A DNA stretch of 64,000 nt from Gemmobacter sp. 24YEA27 (GTDB taxonomy: Bacteria > Pseudomonadota > Alphaproteobacteria > Rhodobacterales > Rhodobacteraceae), in contig NZ_JASJPW010000001.1 in NCBI RefSeq assembly GCF_030052995.1, positions 802,501 to 866,500 on the forward strand, in the 5' to 3' direction. Made by a program: the position numbers and the translations under genes. Below, in pieces: positions 18,151 through 27,542 of the stretch. Below the pieces are notes generated by a model, which saw nothing but the letters and a program-made list of their open reading frames with translations, had not been told where the DNA came from and ran no database searches. Every line of letters begins with the position of its first letter. Position 1 is the first letter of the stretch.

Positions 18151-20220
18151 TCAGCGCAGCGCCGCTTCGATATTGCCGCCATCCACCGTCATCACATGCG
18201 CGGTGGTGCGGGCCGATGCTGCCAGCGCGGTGAAGGCCTGGGCTACATGGCCGGCCTCGACCTCGCGGCCCAGCAGGTTGCCAGCCATATAACTTGCCTC
18301 ATCCAGCCCCCGCGCGGCGGACCGCGCCGCGATCATCTCGCCGGTCAAAAGGCCCGAGCGGATGCGGTCGGCATTGATCCCGTTCACGCGGATGCCCTCG
18401 GCCCCGAGTTCCAGCGCGAGCTGGCGCAAAAGGAAGAAGGTGGTGGCCTTGGGCAGGCCATAAGCGCCGAAGTTTTTGCCCGGATTCACCGCCTGTTTCG
18501 AGACATTGATCAGGATCTGCCCGGCATCGCCCGCGCCGCGGGTGCCGCGCGCGGCGGTCTGGGCGCGGAACACCGCGACCGCCGCCTGGGCAAAAGCCTG
18601 ATGCGCAAAGAAATTCAGCTCGAAACTTTGCCGCAGCGTGTCGTCGGGCAGGGTCGCAATCTCACCTGTGATCGCAGCGCCTGCATTGGAGACCAAGATA
18701 TCCAGCCCGCCGAAGCGCGCCACACAGGCCTGAACCGCGATCTCTGCCGCGCCTTTGGCGGTGATGTCACAGGCAATGCCGCCATGATCGCGGCCAAGCG
18801 CCTTCAGCGCGCCGTCAAGCTGCGCCTCGTCGCGGTCGACAAGGAAGATCGCAGCGCCTTCCGCCGCGAAGGCCCGCGCGGTGGCAAGGCCAATCGCCCC
18901 CGCGCCGCCGGTGACCAGCACCACCTTGCCCTGAAAGCGCGGCGGCTTGCCCTTGCCCAGCTTGGCCTGTTCCAGCGACCAGTATTCCATCTCGAAAAGG
19001 TCGCGCTCGCCGATCGGATAGAACCCGCCAAGCCGCTCGCCATCTGCCATTACGCGGGTGGTCTGGCTGCCGATATCGCCGGCAATCCGCGCCGCTGCGG
19101 CAGTGGCGCCGATACCGACGACGCCTTCGCCCTCGATCCATGCAAGGCCGGGCATCGGCGAGAGCATGGTCTTTGGTGTTGCGGCAAGCGGCGCCTGGCG
19201 GTCGAAATAACCCGCGTAATCTGCAGCGAAATCCGCCACCGCCTGGCGCAGCGCCTCCGGCCCGCCTGCAAGGATCTCAGGGGTGATCACCAGCGGATGG
19301 CCCTTGGTGCGGATGACGTGATCCGGGGTCGCCACGCCGCGTTTCGCAAGCGCGGCGAGGTCGTCGCGCAGCGTAAAGGCGCGGACCGCATCATCGGCGC
19401 GCAGGTCGAGAACCGGCAGGCCTGCCGCCTCGGGCAGGCAGGAGGCCAGCGCGCCGCGCAGAGATGCCAGCGTCTGCGCCAGTTGCGGCGGCGGCAAGGC
19501 TGCGCCCGGATAGACCGGGCCGGGGCGGCGCTGCGCGAGCCAGGCCTCGACCTCATTCGTATGAGAAATCAGCCGGTCGTAAGAAGCTTTCGCCCCCGGC
19601 CCCCAGGTGAAATGGCCGTGATTGATCAGCAAAAGCCCTTCGGCTTCGGGATTGCGGTCATAGGCATCTGCCGCCGCTTTCGCCAAAGCAAAGCCCGGCA
19701 TGATATAGGGCAGAAGCGTCAGCCGGTCGCCGAAAATCTCGCGCGTGGCGGCCTCGACTTCGGGCAGGTTTGCCAGCGTCAGGAAGGCGGTCGCATGGGT
19801 GTGATCGACATATTTATGCGGGATCCAGGCGTGGAGCAGCGTCTCGACCGAAGGGTTCGGGCCGGTGCTGTCCATCAGATTGGCGCGCTGCACATCGACC
19901 ATCGCTTCGTCCGACAGCGCAGTCAGGCCGCGCAGCCGTGCCAGTGGCGCCATGCGCACGGCGGGCAGACCCGCGGCCTGGATGGTCTCAAGATCCCAGC
20001 CCGAGCCCTTCACATGCAGTACATCAACCGTATCGCCGTAAACATCGACGGCCTCAGCCTTCATCGAGGTATTGCCGCCGCCATGCATCACCATATCCGG
20101 GTCGCGCCCGATGATGCGCGAGGAATAGACCCTGAGTGCGAGTTCCCGCGCCGCCGGGTCAGACCCCGCCGCCTCCTGCAATGCCCGCGCCTCGGTCTCA
20201 TTCCAGAGATTCGTTCTCAT
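18151..20220 (-). CDS. Bifunctional class II aldolase / short-chain dehydrogenase (RhaD-like fusion)
   Basis: A 689-residue fusion. Residues about 1-400 form a class II aldolase domain (MHGGGNTSMK, HVKGSG, HTHATAFLTL and LLINHGHFTWG supply the substrate loop and metal histidines). Residues about 430-689 form a short-chain dehydrogenase with GGAGAIGLATARAFA and a YGLPK catalytic pair. The family cleaves ketose-1-phosphates such as rhamnulose-1-phosphate to DHAP plus an aldehyde, and oxidises the aldehyde. The start at 20220 is set by GGGAGGG nine bases upstream. It is divergent from the SorC regulator and shares its TGTCAA-box promoter. Together with MtnK and MtnA this would fit a 5-deoxypentose or methylthioribose DHAP shunt; that assignment is inference. 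Confidence 0.88.
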   Translation of the reverse strand: MRTNLWNETEARALQEAAGSDPAARELALRVYSSRIIGRDPDMVMHGGGNTSMKAEAVDVYGDTVDVLHVKGSGWDLETIQAAGLPAVRMAPLARLRGLTALSDEAMVDVQRANLMDSTGPNPSVETLLHAWIPHKYVDHTHATAFLTLANLPEVEAATREIFGDRLTLLPYIMPGFALAKAAADAYDRNPEAEGLLLINHGHFTWGPGAKASYDRLISHTNEVEAWLAQRRPGPVYPGAALPPPQLAQTLASLRGALASCLPEAAGLPVLDLRADDAVRAFTLRDDLAALAKRGVATPDHVIRTKGHPLVITPEILAGGPEALRQAVADFAADYAGYFDRQAPLAATPKTMLSPMPGLAWIEGEGVVGIGATAAAARIAGDIGSQTTRVMADGERLGGFYPIGERDLFEMEYWSLEQAKLGKGKPPRFQGKVVLVTGGAGAIGLATARAFAAEGAAIFLVDRDEAQLDGALKALGRDHGGIACDITAKGAAEIAVQACVARFGGLDILVSNAGAAITGEIATLPDDTLRQSFELNFFAHQAFAQAAVAVFRAQTAARGTRGAGDAGQILINVSKQAVNPGKNFGAYGLPKATTFFLLRQLALELGAEGIRVNGINADRIRSGLLTGEMIAARSAARGLDEASYMAGNLLGREVEAGHVAQAFTALAASARTTAHVMTVDGGNIEAALR

Positions 20221-20296
20221 TTGCACCCTCCCCGGTGGATCCGTAATAGCAGCCTGTCCAAAGGCAATTGCACGATCATCCGGCATTGTCTACAAA

Positions 20297-20315
20297 TGTC
20301 AAATATACCTGTCAA
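20297..20315 (+). promoter_or_regulatory. TGTCAA direct repeat, putative SorC operator
   Basis: Two TGTCAA hexamers start at 20297 and 20310 (13-bp period) in the divergent promoter between the aldolase fusion and the SorC regulator. The same hexamer forms an inverted repeat at 23832-23849. The second copy ends 8 bp before the regulator ATG, consistent with autoregulation. Confidence 0.55.
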
Positions 20316-20322
20316 ACGTTGA

Positions 20323-21309
20323 ATGAGGCCAGAGGTGAACAGCACAGCCAGGCGGCGCACAATCGGCCAGGTCAGCGGCGAGAATGCCGTGATCGAGGTT
20401 GCCTGGCTCTATTATCACGAGGGGCTGAACCAGAAGGATATTGCCGAGACGCTGGGGATTTCCCGTGCGACAGTGGTGAATTACCTGCAGGAGGCGCGCG
20501 AGCGCGAGCTGATCCGTATCACGCTGGCGGCGCCTGCTTTTACCACGCATCGGCTGGCTTCGGATCTCTGCCGCCGCTTCGGGCTGAAAGCGGCCTATGT
20601 GGTGCCCGATGAGGGCGCCAGCGTCGAGGATGCCTTTCGCCGGGTGGTGAAGGGCGCGGCGCTCTGGCTGCCGGATCTGCTGGCGCCGGGCGACAATCTG
20701 GGCGTGGCCTGGGGGCGCACCGTCTATGATCTTGCCGAGGCGCTGGAGATCACCCGCACCGAAGAGATGACCGTGTTGCAGCTGGTCGGCTCGATGGCCA
20801 CGCCTTACGGCTTTACCGCCGAAGCCTGTTCGACCCGGCTGGCGCAAAGGCTGGGGGCGCGCTGTCTCAACCTCCACGCCCCGGCGATCCTGTCGAGCGC
20901 GGATCTCGCCCGCGCGCTGCGGGCCGAGCCGATCCTGCGGGTGCAGCTCGCTGAGATCGAAAAGCTGAACAAGCTTTTGTTTTCGGTTGGGACGGCCAGC
21001 GAAGACAGCCATATCGTGTCTAGCGGCCTCGCCACGACTGAGGACCTGGCGCATTACACCCGCAATGGTGCGGTGGGGGTGATCTGCGGCCGGTTTGTCG
21101 ATGCGGCAGGCCGCGCGATCCCCGGCCCGATGGAAGACCGCATGATCGGCATCCCGCTTGAGCGCCTGACCGGGCTTGAGATGGGCATTCTGGTGACGCC
21201 GGGCCATGACAAGGTCGCGGCGACAATGGCGGCGATCCGGGGCGGTTATGCCACCCATCTCGTCACTGGCCTGACCGTGGCCGAGGCTTTGCTGGCGCAG
21301 GAGCTGTAA
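20323..21309 (+). CDS. SorC-family sugar-binding transcriptional regulator
   Basis: A 328-residue regulator with an N-terminal helix-turn-helix (AWLYYHEGLNQKDIAETLGI then SRATVVNYLQEARE, residues about 27-60). A C-terminal sugar-phosphate-binding domain of the DeoR/SorC type follows (GVAWGRTVYDLAEAL, TVLQLVGSM, GVICGRFVDAAG). GTG at 20335 is an alternative start with GAGG at a suitable distance. Family members respond to phosphorylated sugars. Its place between the aldolase and mtnA/mtnK, and shared TGTCAA boxes at both divergent promoters, suggest it is the local pathway regulator. Confidence 0.88.
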   Translation: MRPEVNSTARRRTIGQVSGENAVIEVAWLYYHEGLNQKDIAETLGISRATVVNYLQEARERELIRITLAAPAFTTHRLASDLCRRFGLKAAYVVPDEGASVEDAFRRVVKGAALWLPDLLAPGDNLGVAWGRTVYDLAEALEITRTEEMTVLQLVGSMATPYGFTAEACSTRLAQRLGARCLNLHAPAILSSADLARALRAEPILRVQLAEIEKLNKLLFSVGTASEDSHIVSSGLATTEDLAHYTRNGAVGVICGRFVDAAGRAIPGPMEDRMIGIPLERLTGLEMGILVTPGHDKVAATMAAIRGGYATHLVTGLTVAEALLAQEL

Positions 21310-21326
21310 CCCCGCGCCAGGCTGAT

Positions 21327-22433
21327 TCAGCGTTTCAGCGCGGCTGATTTCAGATCGCCGAACATTGCCTCCATCGCTGCCGCATCGGCGGCGACCACGC
21401 CGCGCTCGGTGATCAGGCCCGTCACCAGCGCCGCCGGTGTCACGTCAAAGGCCGGGTTGCGCCCGCCCGTGCCATCGGGGCTGATCTGCACCTGGATGAT
21501 CCTGCCCGAGGCGTCCTTGCCCTGAACATGGGTGACCTCGGTATCGGAACGCTCTTCGATCGGGATCTCTTTCACGCCATCGACCACCGTCCAGTCGATG
21601 GTCGGCGAGGGCAGCGCGACATAGAACGGCACGCCATTGGCCTTTGCCGCCAGCGCCTTGAGGTAGGTTCCGATCTTGTTGCAGACATCGCCCTGCGCCG
21701 TGGTGCGGTCGGTGCCGACGATCACCAGATCGACCTCGCCATGCTGCATCAGATGGCCGCCGGCATTGTCGACGATCAGATCATGGCTGACGCCCGCCGA
21801 ATTCAGCTCCCATGCGGTCAGCTGTGCGCCCTGGTTGCGGGGGCGGGTCTCATCGACAAAAACATGCACCGGAATGCCTGCCTCGACCGCGTGATAGATC
21901 GGCGAGGTCGCGGTGCCCCAGTCGACCGTTGCGGGCCAGCCCGCGTTGCAATGGGTCAGGATATTGACGGTTTGCCCCGGTTTCCTGGCTGCGATCTCGC
22001 GGATCAGCGCGAGGCCGTGTTCGCCGATGCGACGGTTGATCTCGACATCTTCATCGGCGATCTCATCGGCGCGTTTCGCGGCTGCCGCCGCGCGGGCCTC
22101 AGGGGCCAGAGGGCGCAGAACGCGGTCCATCTCATCCAGCGCCCAACGCAGGTTGATCGCGGTAGGGCGGGTTTCGTGCAAAACCTCCCAGGTCTCGGAA
22201 AGCGAGGCGTCTGAGGGGTTCCGCGCCATCTGATCGGCCACGCCATAAGCCGCTGTCGACCCGATCAGCGGCGCGCCACGCACCCACATATCGCGGATCG
22301 CGACGGCATATTCGTCGCGCGTGGTCAGCGGCACGATGCGCAATTCATGCGGCAGCCAGCGCTGGTCGATGATCATCACCTGACCTGACGCCTCGCGCCA
22401 GATGGAGCGGTAGGGTTTGCCATTGATTTTCAC
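21327..22433 (-). CDS. mtnA: S-methyl-5-thioribose-1-phosphate isomerase
   Basis: Converts 5-methylthioribose-1-phosphate (or 5-deoxyribose-1-phosphate) to the corresponding ribulose-1-phosphate. The 368-residue protein is the usual length. It carries the MtnA/eIF2B-like blocks [34 protein letters not shown] (catalytic Cys), [20 protein letters not shown] and [19 protein letters not shown] (catalytic Asp in the second of these or nearby). GTG start at 22433 overlaps the mtnK stop by four bases, so the pair is translationally coupled. Convergent with the SorC gene, 17 bp apart. Confidence 0.95.
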   Translation of the reverse strand: MKINGKPYRSIWREASGQVMIIDQRWLPHELRIVPLTTRDEYAVAIRDMWVRGAPLIGSTAAYGVADQMARNPSDASLSETWEVLHETRPTAINLRWALDEMDRVLRPLAPEARAAAAAKRADEIADEDVEINRRIGEHGLALIREIAARKPGQTVNILTHCNAGWPATVDWGTATSPIYHAVEAGIPVHVFVDETRPRNQGAQLTAWELNSAGVSHDLIVDNAGGHLMQHGEVDLVIVGTDRTTAQGDVCNKIGTYLKALAAKANGVPFYVALPSPTIDWTVVDGVKEIPIEERSDTEVTHVQGKDASGRIIQVQISPDGTGGRNPAFDVTPAALVTGLITERGVVAADAAAMEAMFGDLKSAALKR

Positions 22434-23706
22434 AGGTGGTTCTCCAGGCTGATGCGCCGCGCGAGGTCAAGCACGGCAGGAATTCCGGTCAGGCCATTGC
22501 GGCCATGGATCAGTGCGGTGCCAAGCGCGAGGGCACGGGCCTCGCAGCCGGCGCGGGTGGCCTCGTCGCTGATCCGTTCGAAATCGGCGTTATGGGCGAG
22601 GCCGAGAATGCGGCGATGCATCTCGACACCGCAGAAGCCAAGCGCGTCACGCCAGATCATGCCAAGCCGTTCCGCCCGCGCGATCTCGCTCGCCAGGCCG
22701 TGGCCCTGATCCTCATACAGCGTGGCCTGGTAGAGGATGCCGGTGCGTTCCTCGCGCCAGAGCCGGGTGAATTCTGCCTCGAACGCGGTCCAGACATTGG
22801 CGGTGACCGACAGCAGCCAGTCCTGATACTCCGCCCGTGTGCCCGCGCCGGTCTCATGCCCGGGCTGCGCCATATAGGCCATCAGAAAGTTCGAGATAAG
22901 CATGCCCACATCAAAGCCGATCGGGCCATAGGTGGCGAATTCCGGGTCGATGACGCGAATGTCGTCGTCTGAAACCATGATCGAGCCGGTATGAAGATCC
23001 CCGTGAAGCATGGTTTCGGCCTGGGCGGTGAAACCCATTTTCAGATGTTGTACCGCGACTTTCAGGGGCAGATCGGCCTGGATACGGGCAATGGGGCCCT
23101 CCAGCCCGGGCGTATGATGGTTCAGCTTTGCATCGAAGTAGGGGTCGGAAAAGACAAGGTTTTCCGTGATGTCGCAAAGTTCGACATTGCCTGCAAACAG
23201 CGCCATATCGGCCTTTTTCGCGGCCGGTTTCATCGAGAGATCCGAGCCCCGGAACAGCGTGCGCGCGCAAAACTCGCCCAGCCTTTCGCCCAGCCCGTTA
23301 TAGCGTTTGCCCTGGATCAGCCCATGGCGCAGGATGATATGCGGGGAAAGGAATTCCATCACGACAATGGCCTGCGCCTCGTCGAAATGCCAGACTTCGG
23401 GCACCGCGCCGGGGTCGCGCGCCTCTTGCCGGATCAGGGCGTTATATTCAAAAAAGCTGCGTTTCAGCGGCAAGGGCCAGGATTCGCCCACCAGCCGCAC
23501 ATAGGGCAGCGCCTGTTTCACAATCGCCGCGCCCAAAGCGCCGCGCAGGATGAAAACGAGGTTCAGGTTGCCATCGCCGACCTCTTCGACCTGCCAGCTG
23601 TCGGGGGGCCGACGCGGCTGGTCAAAAGGCTCAGCCCGCCCAGACGGGACGGCAATGTGCTGGGGGTCAGCGCCTCATATTGCGACGCAGTGTCTGACGG
23701 ATTCAC
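22430..23706 (-). pseudogene. mtnK: S-methyl-5-thioribose kinase (frameshifted near N-terminus; possibly intact in vivo)
   Basis: Kinase that phosphorylates 5-methylthioribose at C1, feeding MtnA. The APH-like fold is clear: the catalytic MLHGDLHTGSIMV and metal-binding VIDPEFATYGPIGFDVG. The start is GTG at 23706 behind GGGAGGAG, reading NPSDTASQYEALTPSTL. The frame breaks at the G-run 23603-23608 (plus strand); adding one base joins the N-terminus to DSWQVEEVGDGNLNLVFI and gives 425 residues, the family length. Without repair, the longest downstream frame starts at 23536 and lacks the nucleotide-binding N-lobe. I infer a sequencing or assembly indel rather than decay, because the rest is well conserved and mtnA is intact. 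Confidence 0.85.
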
Positions 23707-23831
23707 GGCTTTCTCCTCCCGCAGGTGACATGCCGGAGCTGGCCCGGCGCACCAAATCTTGCCCTCCGGAGCGCGGATTCCTCCTCCCGCATCCCGGGGT
23801 TCCGGCTAAGGATTTCCATTCTTGCGGCATT

Positions 23832-23849
23832 TGTCAAACATTATTGACA
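23832..23849 (+). promoter_or_regulatory. TGTCAA-N6-TTGACA inverted repeat, putative SorC operator
   Basis: A perfect 6-bp inverted repeat with a 6-base spacer lies in the 189-bp divergent promoter between mtnK and the ribose-type ABC operon. It uses the same hexamer as the direct repeat at 20297-20315. TTGACA could also be the -35 element of the plus-strand promoter, so repression by occlusion is plausible. Confidence 0.6.
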
Positions 23850-23895
23850 TTTGAATAACTGAGACGCTAGCCTCGGGTCGGGAGAGGAGACCATC

Positions 23896-25404
23896 GTGCC
23901 GCAGGACGCCATCGTTATCACGGGGCTGACCCGTTCTTTTGCGCGCAATCATGTGCTCCGGGGGGTCAATCTGACCCTGCCGGCGGGCAAGGTGACTGTG
24001 TTGATGGGGGCGAACGGGGCGGGGAAATCCACTCTGGTCAAGATCCTCTGCGGCGTGCAGCGCCGCGATACCGGCGAGATCACGCTGGGCTGCCAGCCCT
24101 TTGATCCGCCGGACCCGGCCTCTGCATTGCGGGCGGGGGTGGTGACTGTGCATCAGAACATCAATGACGGGGTGGCGCCGGATCTTGACGTGGCCTCGAA
24201 TCTTTTGCTCGACGAGCTGGCGGCGGGATCGTCTTTCTTGCTCAACGCCCGCCGGATGCGCGAAGAGGCGCTGCGGATCGCCGGCGCGGTTGGGCTGGAT
24301 GTCGATGTTACGCGCCCGGTGCGCGAGCTGAGCCTTGCCGACCGGCAGCTGGTTTCCATCGCCCGCGCCATGTCGCATCGCCCCCGGCTTCTGATCCTCG
24401 ACGAGCCGACCTCATCGCTTTCGGCGACCGAAACGGAACGGTTGTTCATTTTGATCGACCGGCTGCGCGCCGAGGGTGTGGCGATCCTTTATATCTCGCA
24501 TCGCATGTCCGATATCCGTCGCCTTGCCGACCGGATTGTCTCGATGCGGGACGGGCAGATTTCCGGCCAGTTCGAGGGCGAAACCCTGGATTACGCCGGC
24601 GCCGTGCGCGCCATGCTGGGTCATGAGATCACCGAGGTCGATATCGACATTCCGCCTCAGGGCCGGGCGGTGATCGGGGCGCGCGCGCTGCGGCTCCGGC
24701 CCGATGCGGTGCCGTTCGATCTGAGCCTGCATGAAAATGAGGTCGTGGCGATCACCGGCCTTGTCGGGTCGGGGAAATCGCTGCTGGCCGAGGTGCTTTT
24801 CGGTGTCTCACGCGCGCATGGCGGCACGGTCACCCTGGACGGCGCGCCATATATGCCGAAAAATCCGGGCGCGGCGGTGCAGGCGGGAGTGTTTCTTTCG
24901 GCGAAAGACCGGCTTTTGAATGCGGTGATCCCGGAATTCGACATCACCCGCAATATGGTGCTGCCCTTCCTGTCGCGCCATTCGGGGCTGCTGTCGCTGC
25001 TGCACCCCGGGTCCGAACGCGCCACCGCGACCAGGATGATCGGTGAGATGGGCGTCGTGTGTCAGAGCCCGAAAGACGGGATCCTGACGCTCTCGGGCGG
25101 CAATCAGCAAAAGGTTGTGGTCGCGCGCTGGCTGGCCGAGGCCTCGCGCCTTCTGATCCTTGATGAGCCCTTCCAGGGGGTCGATATCCAGGCGCGCCGC
25201 GACATCGGCCGCCATATCCGTGCCAGCGCCTCTGGCCGCGCCACCCTGGTGCTGTGTGCCGAGATCGACGAGGCGCTGGAAGTGGCCGATCGCATCCTTG
25301 TCATGAGCGAGCATTCGATCATCGGCGCCCATCGCAATCAGAATATCGACCTTGGCCTTGTCATGGCGCAGGTCACCGAATCCGCCGCAGGAATGCCTTC
25401 ATGA
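23896..25404 (+). CDS. Ribose-type sugar ABC transporter, double ATPase subunit (RbsA-like)
   Basis: Energy-coupling subunit of 502 residues with two nucleotide-binding halves. N-terminal half: Walker A GANGAGKST, variant signature LSLADRQLVSIARA, Walker B LLILDEPTSSLS. C-terminal half: Walker A-like GLVGSGKS, signature LSGGNQQKVVVARW, Walker B LLILDEPFQGVD. This tandem arrangement is diagnostic of the CUT2 (ribose/xylose/galactose) class. GTG-like start context has GGAGAGGAG upstream. First gene of the operon leading to the transketolase and RuBisCO-like genes; the permease start overlaps its stop (ATGA). Confidence 0.93.
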   Translation: MPQDAIVITGLTRSFARNHVLRGVNLTLPAGKVTVLMGANGAGKSTLVKILCGVQRRDTGEITLGCQPFDPPDPASALRAGVVTVHQNINDGVAPDLDVASNLLLDELAAGSSFLLNARRMREEALRIAGAVGLDVDVTRPVRELSLADRQLVSIARAMSHRPRLLILDEPTSSLSATETERLFILIDRLRAEGVAILYISHRMSDIRRLADRIVSMRDGQISGQFEGETLDYAGAVRAMLGHEITEVDIDIPPQGRAVIGARALRLRPDAVPFDLSLHENEVVAITGLVGSGKSLLAEVLFGVSRAHGGTVTLDGAPYMPKNPGAAVQAGVFLSAKDRLLNAVIPEFDITRNMVLPFLSRHSGLLSLLHPGSERATATRMIGEMGVVCQSPKDGILTLSGGNQQKVVVARWLAEASRLLILDEPFQGVDIQARRDIGRHIRASASGRATLVLCAEIDEALEVADRILVMSEHSIIGAHRNQNIDLGLVMAQVTESAAGMPS

Positions 25405-26417
25405 AAAAAGACTTCAATCTGACCGATTTCGCGATCCGCTACGGGTTCCTGATCCTGATGGCGGGGCTGGTGATCGGCTTTTCCATCGCGCAACCGGCTT
25501 TCCTGACTGCACGCAGCGGCGTCTTCATCCTGCAATCGGTGGCGATCACCGGCATCCTGGCACTTGGCGTCACCGCGACCCTGGTGGTGGGCGGCTTCGA
25601 CCTGTCCATCGGGGCGGTCGCGACCTCTGCCCTGATGCTTTCGGCCTATACGATGGTGATCTGGGATCTCGGTGCGGTCGAGGCGGTGGTGTTCTGCCTT
25701 GCCATGGGCGCCTTTGTCGGCCTGATCAACGGATTGCTGATCGTTAAGATGCGGGTGCCGGATCTTCTGGCGACGCTTGGGATGATGTTCCTGCTGATGG
25801 GGTTGCAGCGTATCCCGACGGAAGGAAATTCCATCTCGACCGGCATGTCGCTGCCCGGAGGCGGCACCGCGACCGGCACATTCTCGCCCGGCTTTCTGAT
25901 GCTGGGGCGACACCGGCTCGATTTCATCCTTGAGGATCTGGTGCCGCTGTCGGTGGTGTTCCTGATCGTGATTGCGTTCCTCGTCTGGGGGTTTCTCGAA
26001 CTCACCCGCCATGGCCGTGTCATGTATGCGATCGGATCGAACGCAAAAGCGGCGAGCCTTGCGGGCATTAACGTCAATTTCTACCGCATTCTGGCCTATG
26101 TGATCTCGGGCACGCTGGCATCGTTCGGGGGCATCCTGCTCGCGGCGCGGCTGGGGCGGGGCGATGTGGCCTCGGGCAACAACCTGTTGCTTGATGCCGT
26201 GGCCGCCGCGCTGATCGGCTTTGCCGTGCTGGGCGCCGCGAAGCCGAATGCTTTTGGCACCGCCATTGGCGCGCTGTTTGTCGGCATCCTGTTGCAGGGC
26301 CTGACCATGCTGAACGCACCTTATTACACGCAGGATTTCATCAAGGGCGCCGTGCTGGTCGTCGCCCTCGTCTTTACCTTCGCGCTTTCCGGTCGGGGAG
26401 GCCGGGCGCGCGGCTGA
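25401..26417 (+). CDS. Ribose-type sugar ABC transporter permease (RbsC-like)
   Basis: Membrane subunit of 338 residues with 8-10 hydrophobic segments and the CUT2 permease motif ALGVTATLVVGGFDLSIGAV, plus GSNAKAASLAGINV in the ATPase-coupling loop. Start at 25401 overlaps the ATPase stop by four bases. Together with the flanking genes it forms a complete pentose-type importer. Confidence 0.93.
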   Translation: MKKDFNLTDFAIRYGFLILMAGLVIGFSIAQPAFLTARSGVFILQSVAITGILALGVTATLVVGGFDLSIGAVATSALMLSAYTMVIWDLGAVEAVVFCLAMGAFVGLINGLLIVKMRVPDLLATLGMMFLLMGLQRIPTEGNSISTGMSLPGGGTATGTFSPGFLMLGRHRLDFILEDLVPLSVVFLIVIAFLVWGFLELTRHGRVMYAIGSNAKAASLAGINVNFYRILAYVISGTLASFGGILLAARLGRGDVASGNNLLLDAVAAALIGFAVLGAAKPNAFGTAIGALFVGILLQGLTMLNAPYYTQDFIKGAVLVVALVFTFALSGRGGRARG

Positions 26418-26450
26418 GCGAAACGGACAACAAAGAAGAGGGAGGAAACC

Positions 26451-27488
26451 ATGTTTTCAAGACGGGTGTTTGTGGGCCTGATGGGCGGTATTGCCCTGAT
26501 CCCGGGCCTCGCGATCGCACAGGATGCGCCGGCGCCATTCGACAAGCCCGCCGATGTGAAGATCGCGCTGGTGCGCTATCTGTCGACCGGCGATTTCTTC
26601 CAGGCCTATCTTTCCGGCGTGGAAAAGCAGTCAGAGGCGCTTGGCGTCAGCCTTCAGGTCTTCGATTCGCGCCAGGATGCGGCTTTGCAGGCCGATATGG
26701 TTGATCAGGCCATCGCGCTTGGCGTTGACGGGATCATCATCCAGCACGGTCTGACCGAGTCGATGAAAGAGGCCGCGCAGCGCGCGGTTGATGCCGGGAT
26801 CAAGGTTGTGGCCTTTGACGTGAATGTCGAAAACGCCGCCATCCCGCAGGTCGAGCAGTCTGACCGCGACCTCGCCCGTCTGGCGCTGGAACAGGCGATC
26901 AGGGATCAGGGTGAGACCTGGACCGCAGGTTACGTCTATGTCCCCGGCATCGCCCCGCTCGACCGCCGTGATGAGACCTGGAAAGAGTTCAAGGCGAAAT
27001 ATCCGGGCATCACCGAAAAGGCGATGTTCGGCACCATGGACAACCCGATTGCCAATTCGGTCGCTAACCAGGCGCGCTCGGTGCTGTCGGCCAACCCCGA
27101 TATCCAGGTCGTCTTTGCCCCCTATGACGAATTCGCCAAGGGCGTGAAAATCGCTGTGGACGAGGCCGGCATGGGCCAGGATGTCGCGATCTATTCGGCG
27201 GATGTTTCGACCGCCGATATCGCCCTGATGCGGGAAGACGGTTCCAGCTGGAAAGCCACTGCCGCGACCAACCCCGCCGTGGTGGGCGAGGTTTCGGTGC
27301 GCACCCTTGCGCAGCTTCTGGCCGGTGAGACGGTCGCGGCCCAGGTCATCGTGCCGCCGACTCTGATCACCCAGGCCGAGCTCAATGAGCTCGATATCTC
27401 GAATATGGAAGAGCTGGGCGCGAAGATGCCGGCTTTCGTCCATGCCGAAGTGTCGGTGAGCCCCTGGATGAAGCTCCCCGCGCGTTGA
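26451..27488 (+). CDS. Ribose-type sugar ABC transporter, periplasmic binding protein (RbsB-like)
   Basis: Binding protein of 345 residues. A Sec-type signal peptide covers residues 1-23 (cut near AIA-QDAP). Mature sequence VKIALVRYLSTGDFFQAYLSG, then DMVDQAIALGVDGIIIQHGL and VVAFDVNVENAAIPQVEQSD fits the type 1 periplasmic-binding fold of the CUT2 class. RBS GAGGGAGGAAACC precedes the ATG. A stem-loop follows the stop. The ligand is probably a pentose or substituted pentose processed by the rest of the module; this is inference from neighbours. Confidence 0.92.
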   Translation: MFSRRVFVGLMGGIALIPGLAIAQDAPAPFDKPADVKIALVRYLSTGDFFQAYLSGVEKQSEALGVSLQVFDSRQDAALQADMVDQAIALGVDGIIIQHGLTESMKEAAQRAVDAGIKVVAFDVNVENAAIPQVEQSDRDLARLALEQAIRDQGETWTAGYVYVPGIAPLDRRDETWKEFKAKYPGITEKAMFGTMDNPIANSVANQARSVLSANPDIQVVFAPYDEFAKGVKIAVDEAGMGQDVAIYSADVSTADIALMREDGSSWKATAATNPAVVGEVSVRTLAQLLAGETVAAQVIVPPTLITQAELNELDISNMEELGAKMPAFVHAEVSVSPWMKLPAR

Positions 27489-27498
27489 TCTGACTTGC

Positions 27499-27519
27499 GG
27501 GGCCGGCCTGACCGGCCCC
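27499..27519 (+). terminator. Intercistronic stem-loop after rbsB-like gene
   Basis: GGGGCCGG and CCGGCCCC form an 8-bp stem with a 5-base loop directly after the binding-protein gene. No T-run follows; a role in raising binding-protein mRNA over downstream genes is likely. Confidence 0.6.
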
Positions 27520-27542
27520 GATACAATTCGATGAGGCCACAG

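Noticed and set aside
18196..20322. Plus-strand open frame of 708 codons opposite the aldolase/SDR fusion
   Set aside because: Translation lacks any recognisable motif, whereas the minus strand carries aldolase and SDR motifs over the whole length.
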